The notes beneath the pieces were generated by a model. The model was not told where the DNA came from. It saw nothing but the letters and a program-made list of their open reading frames with translations, and did not search any database. Of a stretch of 64,000 nt of DNA, positions 52,690 to 61,582 are shown piece after piece (position 1 is the first letter of the stretch; each line of letters opens with the position of its first letter). The position numbers were made by a program, and so were the translations under genes. The DNA is from Marchantia polymorpha subsp. ruderalis (Eukaryota; Streptophyta; Marchantiopsida; Marchantiales; Marchantiaceae), in NCBI GenBank assembly GCA_037833965.1, contig AP031358.1:17988001-18052000 (forward strand), in the 5' to 3' direction.

Positions 52690-53592
52690 TAGGGTTGGAG
52701 GTACACCAAAATTTTTCGAGGCATGCCCATGTTCTCTTTCAAGGTCAAAAGTCATGCCCCCAAGCATGCCCATATTACAATATGTATATTTGACGTATCA
52801 AAAAATATATTTCTATGAAAATAAAACACCATTAGAAATAGAAGCAATCAACACGAAAATGATAGCTTGAAACCCAGAACACACTATAGTAGAATCTCGA
52901 AGTGTCTATCTAAGAGATCAAAGCAAGAGAGAACACGTGCTTATGCATGGAGTGAGTGCATAGAAATAGGAAATACTACAACACCAGTCATATTCATATG
53001 GGCAGTCGAAAATTGTGCAGAACAAAAGGGCCAGGCAATTCAGTGGCATGGAGGGAGTGCATAAAGCAGGAAGTATTGTGAAGACAGAACGGAGATATTG
53101 TGAAGACAGAAGAAATGCAGAAGTAAATGACATAAACAATGTACGTAACAAATGAAAGAAAATTTACAATATGAAGTGACTTTCTGTGCCTGAAACAATA
53201 ACGTGCACATAGCATATGTTTGTTCTTCATCAGTCCTTTGTCAACATTTGCTGGCATCACATCTAATCATGTGCCATGCAGCAGAGGTAGATATAGTTTA
53301 GTGGAGATCGTCCAAGCCTCAAGGAAATATAGTTACTCATAGTAGACATCCGGTTCATTTGCTGAAGGTGTTAACGCCGGACGACCTGTTTACTGTTCTT
53401 GGAACTGAAGGATTTTCCAAGTATGTTGTACATCCTTCACTTTCAATACAACACACATGATTTCCCGTTTATTTCTTGACTTATCCTACCGTCTATAACT
53501 CTCGAATATACGTATAAATTTTCTCATACATGCGGGCATGCCCCCGTGCCCTCGCCCAGGGGCATGCCTTTTGAGGTGTGCCTCCAACACTA
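52690..53592. mobile_element. Non-autonomous hAT element, 903 bp, with 8-bp target duplication
   Basis: The left end TAGGGTTGGAGGTACACC (52690-52707) matches the reverse complement of the right end, TAGTGTTGGAGGCACACC (53575-53592), at 16 of 18 bases. TAGNG is the typical hAT terminus. The flanking octamers are GTTGAGTC (52682-52689) and GTTGAGCC (53593-53600), a 7 of 8 target duplication. GGCATGCCC-like motifs recur near both ends. No transposase is present. A stretch near 53335-53420 may be a captured exon. Confidence 0.8.
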
Positions 53593-55713
53593 GTTGAGCC
53601 TCTCTGGTGTATGCAAGCACTTAACCAGCCCAGTCCAATCACCCCATTTAGGTGCGACAACTGAAGCGTCTCGTGGCTCTTTGAGAGCACGTGGAGAGGC
53701 TACACGACCTTTCGACAAACTCTGGAACCGTGTGTATCAGTCATTCCCGCCATGACCAACTGGGCATTACGTACCATGAATTTGTCAGCAGAGTATTAGT
53801 GTGGATTATTCTATAAGAACCGTGCGTGTACGGTGTAACTCTGTTGAATCTAGTTCCGAGGCCTGCGTGACGTTAGAGACTAGTTCAAGTCCCGAAAGGT
53901 TTCTTGACCACAAGCGGGGCGAGGTAAAGCAGATGCGAGCCATTGAACTACTGAGCTCAGATTGCAGGTTCGAACGCCAGAGCATGGAACGACGACCTCA
54001 GTCCATTACACAGGTTCTAAAGTAGGCAGGGTGAAGTTACGGTCGAATTTTCATGGAAAGTAAAAGTTACTCGCTACCTGCAATTCTAACAATACTGAAT
54101 CAGTCTCAGCATAACACACTGAGCTGGTTTCGGTCACAGCTCGACTGTGCGGATCGGACCTTCTGTCGTAGATGTTGGTGATATAAGCAATGTACTCCAT
54201 ATAATATTTATATTGATAGACAATAAGTATTCCATCCATTTCCCCTACATGATGAGGTACCTATCAGGCAGAAAGCAGGGGTACAGTCATGTAATTCTAC
54301 CACACGTAATGTACTCACAGCATCTCCCTTGTTACCAGTAGAGTACCGCAGCGGTACTACCGCTGCTTCATTAGAAATCAGAAAAGAAATTTGCAGCATC
54401 AAAGATGTTGAAGATCCCATCGAGCCTTACACGGATCAACCCGAAGGCAAGATGGGCTTGGTTGGATGGTCTTCATCTGTGGTTTCTTTGTTTCGGTGTG
54501 TTCTGTGTTGTCAGCTCCGTGCATGCTCTAAATCATTGATCCTGGCTATCGGCTGGGTCGCTTCAACTTTTATGATGGAGACTACAGAGCTTTTGTTCAC
54601 TCCGAGCAAACTCGACAGCATCTTTATTTACAGCGATCTTTACACCCAAAAGGTTCAATGGATTGTACATTATCTCGCCATGAGTTTAGAGTTCTTACGT
54701 GTCTCAAGATTATGAGTCAAGGATTCACCTCATGCGAACCTGACTTTCATGCATATGAGAAAATCTTTCGATGCTAGTGTATTTTTGTGCTATATCTACT
54801 TTTTGTATTGTTGCGTCAAAGCAAGCAATTCTTTCATCTTGCCACATCTTCTCTCCATAGCTGACAGTTTCACCAGCTTCGGCCTCTCTTTTGTTCTCAT
54901 TGCGTGGAATTTTCTGCTTCCCGTTTTCATTGCTACCTTATGCCGCCACATCAAGTCTTCTTCTTCTTTTGTGCACACCGAACATAACCACAAGCACCTA
55001 CTATGTGCTACTCCTGTTACTTCGAGAGCATTCGTACTAGTTGATAATATGTTTACCAATACCTCCAGAATCCAGAAGCCCTCTTCAGAACAGGTGGATG
55101 AGGAAAGTCCTCACCACCTTTCTCCTTTCCAAACAGGCGAGAGATAATTCCTCTGCGGTGGAAATTGCAGAATCCGGTGCGGAATCGAATTTCTTGTCGC
55201 AATATGCTCTTGCAATGAATGATATGTGTCCAGAAATGTACAAAGTCTAATTTACTATCCTTGTGAGGTCTTTCTCTTCATGTGCAATATACACTCGCTT
55301 AATTCCACATACAGCCTTAGTAAGCATTTTTAAACAAAATTTCAAGAGTCAAAATTTTTGAGTTTTATTATCAGCAGAAGTCAAACATAGTCAATTGGCG
55401 AATGTTTTCAGCTCGTTCTCGGACGATGGCGGATCTATCTTGCTATAAACACGAAAAGGGGTAAAGAGAAACCCCTTAGCTTGATCAATCTGCCGCGATG
55501 ACATATGAGGGGAACATCTTAGCTCCTCCATTTTAACCTCAAGCTTGATAACATTCACCATTTTCTAATAAATCACATCACGCTGATTTATATCAAGGTC
55601 GTTGTGGCCAGGTTCAGGTTCATACTCTTCGACTCGACAATCAGGTCCAAAACAATAGTATTCATAGCGTTTTCAAGTTACTCAAGAAAATTTTGCTGAT
55701 ACATCTGCAAATC
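53593..55713 (+). other. Unidentified region with possible exon-like open frames
   Basis: Several plus-strand stretches look coding in amino-acid mix: 53801-54012 ends at a possible GT donor (ACACAG then GTTCTA); 54340-54460; and 55139-55250, preceded by a good acceptor (TTTCCAAACAG) and ending in a stop after NDMCPEMYKV. They do not join into a recognisable protein. They could be exons of an unknown gene or remains of a captured one. Confidence 0.25.
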
Positions 55714-56982
55714 TTAGTTGTCATCATTCAAACACTTCTCAATGTCACTCCTATCATCAATTTCATTAGACCCATCTACAAGGTTACAGTTGTTTAACAG
55801 TTCAACAATTTCAACAATAATGGCATCATCGCAGTCGGTATTATCGGCGTTGCCAAATCTAGGAATAATGTTTGCTTTTTTTAAATAGTTTTTTTTTACT
55901 ATCAATAGAAATGTAGTTCCAAGCAGCATTTGCAAATTTTGCAGCATCAAGCAAATGTGAAAGCCTTCTGTAAGCAACCCCAATAGCGTCTCGTTTGAGT
56001 TTCAAAACTACTAATGCAAGTTGGTCTTTTAGTTCTTATTGATTATCATAAAATGCAACGATATCATTTAGCAGAAGATATTTGTATTGTTTTTTCACGT
56101 CTGCAATGATTCTCATATCCATTGGCTGCTTTCAAGAGGTGACATTATGTAGAAAGAAGTCAACACAAATGCCATTGCCCTCAAAAACGGTAGTATGACA
56201 AAGAGCATTGTAAAGAAGCAACAATGATATGTGTCATGTCCGTCGTTGAACATAAAGCTCAAATATCTTATCAAATCACTTATTGAATGTCGGGACATCA
56301 ATCCAAACGTTTTTCTAGTGAAAACAAGAAATGTACAAGTGTTTTCAGCAATGCAAGTGAGCTCTTTTGTCTTTTCAATCATTGTGATTGAGACTCAAAT
56401 GATTCCATTGCTGTTGCAACACACCATCAATGTTATCATATGTTTTACTCATTTTTTTTATGAATAGCGGTTAGGTCTTCATGAGAGCATTAGCACACTA
56501 TATAGTGGGACGACTTGGAAGAACAACCCAGTTTCATCCATGTTGAAAACACATTCAGTTATGGCCAATCAAGGAAGACAAGTCTTTCCAAGCTTTTAAG
56601 ATCTTTGGATTTTTTTTGTCAATCTCATCACCTTTTTCAAACAAATTTATGTTGTTTAAACCGTATCTATGTCAAAATCTTGCAAACTAGCTCTAGTATG
56701 CCTTGAATTTATCAACAGGCATCTTCATTGCGGTCACAATCTGTTTTTCTTTGTGGCAAATAATATTGGTAGTCAAAATAAGCAAAGCTCTGCGTCATGC
56801 ATTAACCATTCAAGAAGCATCTTTCTAACGTTAGGAAACATCTACTAAGAAGCACAAAATGTTGAATTTTGATTGGCTTGATCGACCCTCTATGCTTGTT
56901 CACATATTTCATCTTTGCTACATATTATCTTTCGAATAACTTTTTCATCAATATGAAATTGTTGAGCAACGCTGTTCCGCAT
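55714..56982 (-). pseudogene. Pogo/Tigger-like (Tc1/mariner superfamily) transposase, heavily decayed
   Basis: Reading leftward with several stops and frame breaks: HTH-like start VAQQFHIDEKVIRKI (about 56970-56925); CENP-B-type segment MLLEWLMH; NMDETGLFF (about 56550-56520), the first catalytic Asp of the DDE/DDD domain; LLLYNALCHTT (near 56210), where the second Asp is replaced by Tyr; QPMDMRIIADVKKQY (near 56125-56080), with the third Asp; then a helical tail resembling LLDAAKFANAAW. This block order is that of pogo, Tigger and Jerky transposases. No terminal repeats were recognised. Confidence 0.7.
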
Positions 56983-57145
56983 GGTCGGGGGTTTTGACGT
57001 CTTTTATGAATTGATGATTTCCATACGATGACAGTCATGGAGACACCAGGGTTTGACATTTCCCCGGGATTCCCCCGGGAATAGGCCGATCATTTCCGGG
57101 ACAGGGGGAGAAAGGGGGGGACAACCGGAAGGAACCGGCTGACCC

Positions 57146-57209
57146 CCTAAAAAGACTCGGGGTTACACCCGAAGTCTTTTTAGAGTAAACCTGGGAAGAC
57201 CCCAGGTTT
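57146..57209. repeat. Two adjacent hairpins rich in GACTCGGGG / CCTGGG
   Basis: CCTAAAAAGACTCGGGG pairs with ACCCGAAGTCTTTTTAG (one-base bulge) at about 57146-57184. It is followed at once by AAACCTGGG paired with CCCAGGTTT at about 57186-57209. A GC-rich run (CCCCGGGATTCCCCCGGG) precedes it near 57062-57080. It may be an end of the pogo element or a separate foldback. Confidence 0.6.
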
Positions 57210-57266
57210 TACCCTAAAAAAAATTATTTTACCGGCGTACTGCATGGAAACCCATAGCAAAAGTAG

Positions 57267-57360
57267 CACAGACTTCTTGGGACAGCCGAATAGGCCAGCG
57301 ATGCGGTGAGAGGCAGAGACTTCTTGGGACAGCCAAATAGCCCAGCGCTGCGGTGAGAGG
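57267..57360. repeat. 47-bp tandem duplication
   Basis: Copies 57267-57313 and 57314-57360 share GACTTCTTGGGACAGCC and GCGGTGAGAGGCAG with a few substitutions. Confidence 0.85.
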
Positions 57361-57822
57361 CAGGGAGCGAGACGAGAGGGAAGAATTTTTTTTCCTACTT
57401 GCGTGCGTTTCTTACATTTTTGGCGCTGCTTTCGCTGGTCGGGAGCGAGAGAGGGAGGCCGGGTCACAGAGAGTGTAAGAGATGACAGACTTTGGAGGGA
57501 CCCACCTCTTGATGCATACGGATACAGTCTATAGATACTAAATCTTGAGCGTGCAGATGCAGCAGGGGCACATACTTCGGAGGGACCCACCGTGTAACTT
57601 TTCTCGGATCGCAGCTTGTTCGGTCTGTGCACCAAAACCATATGAACGACATACATCTATGGATACGGTCACTGTGACTCCGATGTACATTTTTCAAGTT
57701 CTTATTCACCTCTTTGACTGTTTTCTCAACTCGCCTAGCAGATGAGATCTTGGACCATAAATTATCTGCAGTTCAGTGATCCAAGCTCTTCACTTCGTAC
57801 ATGACACACATGTTACATTTGC

Positions 57823-57906
57823 ACTTAGATGAGCTGGATGGGAGTACACTTTGACTTACACAATCTTACGCACTCTCTCTGTGTACGAGACGCTGTGTAG
57901 GAACTG
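57823..57906. repeat. 84-bp direct repeat, left copy
   Basis: Matches 59338-59421 over its full length with about four substitutions (both run from ACTTAGATGAGCTGGATGGG to GTGTAGGAACTGA). Its inner motif GATGGGAGTACACTTTGACT occurs once more directly after it at 57906-57930. Confidence 0.9.
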
Positions 57907-59337
57907 ATGGGAGTACACTTTGACTTACACCTGAATGTAACTTGGTTTGTGTTTGCTGATTTGTTCCCATCGGGAGCGAAAAGAGAATGTGTAAAAGCGG
58001 CGATTGACGGCGAACAGCGGCACCTGCGATAAGTTTTTCCACGTAGCTTTAAAGTCTTCTGATCACTCGCCTCGAAGGTTTTTCCTTTATCTTCACTGTG
58101 GGTCTGCAGCGCCGGTTCCCTGTATGCCCTTGGAGTCAATAGATTTTGGAACCCTAAGTTTTTGTCTTTTGCTAAACTCATCTTTGTCTAGCAACTACCG
58201 TTTGCCATTTTTCTCCGTTTTTTTTTAATTGGTTCTATTTCAGTGACTGATGTTCATTTCTGGGGCTGCATCGTCCTATGGATCACCTGAAGGAAGTTGG
58301 ATGATTGTCCTATTGGAACAGCGTAAGGGTAAGACAACCAAAACCATTTGGTGAACTTAGAGTAGTTCTAATTATAAAGTCGAAGGAGTATAATCTCGTG
58401 TCCGAGTTTGAGCTGTCGTCTCATCAGAATGGATCGCAGTCCATGTCTCCAGGTGTCTCTCACGTCTCTAGCAAGTTGCAACTTGTTCCTTCTTTGCGAA
58501 ATGCTGGACACCTGTCTTCCTACACGTTGTGGTCAATGGAAGAACACTAACGGAAGGTGGCATACTTCTTTCTCTTAACGATCGAAATTACCAACTTTGT
58601 TATGATCTAGCATGAACGGAAAGTAAACGAAGTAGCTGTCTGACCATTTTTACGTGAGGATACAGCAGCAAACATCACCCAGTGCTTGAGATTTTCAGTG
58701 GAATTCGTCTCTTCACGATTCTTTGAATCTCAACGTGATGATTATGATTACGTCATGAAGGTATAACATTGCCATTTAAAAAGCTCTAACCACCATTGAG
58801 GCTACTGTCCTTCCACTGATCGTATAAACTACTGCGAAAAACTGCTGCAGAGGACAATGCCTCCTAAACTCTTAAACAATGTGTTCCTTGACTTTAGCTT
58901 GAAAGTAATAGATTGTTCATAATTTCTTTCTCATTTAGAAATCCGTTTTTGAAATGTGAAAACAAGTGGGTGAGAATATTTTGGAGCAAATCCAAAATCA
59001 AGAGAATACAAATTGTCCAGGTTAAAAAGCGTTTACGAGACAAAATGCGTAATCATCAATGTCTTCGAATAGCCTTTTGTGTTCAAGCTAAAAGGCCAAG
59101 TCTGCTCAAACAAAGGCTGTCAACTGGGATCGCCGGATTGTGCAATCACCTCGTATTGATCCGTCAGAAGTACTTTCACTGTTTTCTACTTTGGTTGCAT
59201 AATACTCTATATTTTATTCAAATGTAAACTGTTTTGTTATTTCTCTGTGCACTACACCAAACGAAATTTGAAATGGCATTGTTAGGCAGACATGTAAGGA
59301 GTCAAGATAAATGTTCTCTTGTTGCAAAAGTGTATGG

Positions 59338-59421
59338 ACTTAGATGAGCTGGATGGGAGTACACTTTGACTTACACAACCGTACGCACTCTCCCTATGTA
59401 CGAGACGCTGTGTAGGAACTG
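59338..59421. repeat. 84-bp direct repeat, right copy
   Basis: Second copy of the 57823-57906 repeat in the same orientation, 1.4 kb away. Confidence 0.9.
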
Positions 59422-60495
59422 AAGATCGTTTCATGAGGTGTCGAGTGGTGATTCAAGATTGTACAGCCTGCTCAGTGCCGAGCAATCCTCTCATTGTAAA
59501 GGTAGATTAATGTGTATCATACGTTGACAACTTTGTCTTCTTTGAAAAGAATGATGTGGTTTAGGGTGGATTATTTCGCAGAAGATTTACATTTTCAAGT
59601 CCAACCTGTTATTCCATTCCAGGTATTCGACATATCTGTAGCATTTCACGTCCTTACATCTCATTGGTGCCTGACTCCTAGCTTCAATTCAAATCCTCTA
59701 GCCGCGAATTCGAACAGACCTTTACATTTGGTGCTACAAGTCACGTATGTTCTAAACTCTATTACCAGCAAATAAAGTTCGCGTCTCAATATAATTCTGT
59801 ACATTGTTTTTCTGAACGCAGTAACTGCTTGCATTAGTCATTCCATGCACACTCTGGGTCCACGAGCCCGACTGTCCTGCTTTTTGTCAGAAACTAAAAC
59901 GTAACCAGCTGCATGTGTTCTGTATTATGATTTACTCTCTTGGTTTTAGTTTTCAAGTTGGAATCAATCGAATGATTATTGTATTACCAACTCCTCTGAC
60001 TTGTTTCTCTTGTACAATATTTGACTGCAGAGAGTTGGTGGCTAAGCTTTGATTGAAGTTGTGATTCCACTTTTTGTGGAAGTTGGTGGCTAAGCTTCTT
60101 CAACGCCGGCTTGTTCCTGCAACATATGATATATTCGTCCTTACTTTCCAAGTTTTCTTTCTTCTTTCGTCGTATTTTGAAAGTCTGTGTTGCCCCATCA
60201 AAACCCTTAATTTGGAATTTCAAAATTAGAGTAACTCAAGCAAAGAGGATTTTGCACAACTTCCTTGAGTTTTTTATATCAATTTTTGATAACATTTTCT
60301 TTGTGTTGACAGGGCATGTTGGAACCGTTGGAACGTCAAAGGTGCTTTGGATATCAGAGGTTTTTTTATTTTTAATTCCATATCCCTTCCATGTTACTTC
60401 CTTGTCGTTTCATACATATGAAATTATAGCTGACATGTTCAACTATGCATAGCCATTCGCCACTTGTCCACTGATGTTTTGTATGCTGCAAGCAG

Positions 60496-61257
60496 AAAAT
60501 CTTGTTGAAGATTTTCTTGGTGACTTTGAGTACAAAGTGCAAGTTCCATATTTGCCGTACCGGAATGTCACCCAAGAAGTGAATGGCATCTGGTTTTACA
60601 ACTCAAGGTAGTGTGAAGAAGTTGCAAAGCTCTTCTCTATGTGTCAGATCTCTACTTCTTATGCTCATCCACGTTCACACAAATGGTGCGGTCATGTTCA
60701 AAGTGTCTTCTATGGGAATGTCTTGTTCAAGACTTTGAATGCTATGCTGATTAATGTTATGCACTTCTTGTGTAGAATCCTAAATGCCTTCTCAAAAATA
60801 CCGCCGAAGCCTAAATAATACGCTTTTCGCGCGGTTATTTTCTATCGCAACTTTCTTAACAAGCATTCAACGTGGTAGGCATTGATTTTTGTAGTACATG
60901 TTGATTTCTAAATTGATATTTTGGCTTGATATGGCAGTGATGTGCTCCGAGCTATGTAGATCTGGATCTTGGATGCTTCTCTTATATGTGTGCCGAGTAA
61001 TATTTGTTCACGAACCTTTGTATTTTTGAAGATAGATTTATGCAGGAATATGCCCGAGAATAGTGTATTGGCTAGAAGTATAGTATATAGTATACTACAA
61101 CTGCCAAGAGAGGAGTTATGGTTTAACTTAATTAAGGTTTATTCGTTTTGACATTTGTCATGCAGTTCTGAGTTTCAAGGACTCGAAGCAGTTCCTACAG
61201 CTGCTCTTTTAGACAGGCCTTTGGAGCCTTCAACCCCACCTCAACAAATAGCATTCG
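60496..61257 (+). pseudogene. DCP1: Fragment of DCP1, mRNA-decapping enzyme regulatory subunit
   Basis: Three exon-like pieces in order match the second half of the DCP1 EVH1 domain and its linker. First piece: 60496 to about 60640, NLVEDFLGDFEYKVQVPYLP then VNGIWFYNSR, an in-frame TAG at 60609-60611, then CEEVAKLFS in the same frame. Second piece: 60776-60815, ILNAFSKIPPKPK. Third piece: 61166-61257, SEFQGLEAVPT then DRPLEPSTP, with a GT after it. DCP1 activates the decapping enzyme DCP2 in P-bodies. The stop replaces the Glu expected before Cys-Glu-Glu, and the exons for the first part of EVH1 and for the C-terminal trimerisation region are not seen. This is a broken gene fragment, possibly carried or interrupted by the adjacent transposon. 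Family identity is firm; splice limits are approximate. Confidence 0.8.
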
Positions 61258-61582
61258 GTAGAAAATCTTTTACATGTGCTCATTTTCTTCTCGAATGAGG
61301 CCGGTTTTTTTCCTCAAATTTTTTTACGTCTATTATTAATGCGTCAGGTTTATCAATGATTTTGAAAAAATTTGTTTCGTTTCATAAGTACTTTGATTTG
61401 AAATCTTGCATTTTAGAATGTTGAAATCACTGGTTTGTTAGTATTCTTTGGTGAGTCTCTTTGGTGCTTCCAAGTTTTATCTCTTCTTGATCATCTTTGG
61501 CTATAAATTTATAGTCCTTTACGATGGGCCTATTTGTGTCCAGATTGCTTAGTGTGTAGGCAGTTTTCATACAGTTGACAAT

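Larger units (their letters stand above)
57361..60495. other. Unassigned region bracketed by long direct repeats
   Basis: Contains the 84-bp direct repeats at 57823-57906 and 59338-59421. Searched by eye for the N-terminal exons of DCP1 expected upstream of 60496; none was found. A short direct repeat AGTTGGTGGCTAAGCTT occurs near 60032 and 60080. Open frames here show no domain. Confidence 0.5.

Noticed and set aside
53960..53990. GGTTCGAACGC resembling a tRNA B box
   Set aside because: No A box, acceptor stem or cloverleaf can be formed around it.
54147..54341. Frame with GPSVVDVGDIS and YSIHFPYMMRY, faintly like a pentameric ligand-gated channel
   Set aside because: Only scattered residues agree, no membrane domain follows, and neighbouring frames do not extend the match.
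54796..55059. Minus-strand frame rich in Lys/Arg/Glu
   Set aside because: No recognised family and it overlaps the more plausible plus-strand exon-like stretch; too weak to annotate.
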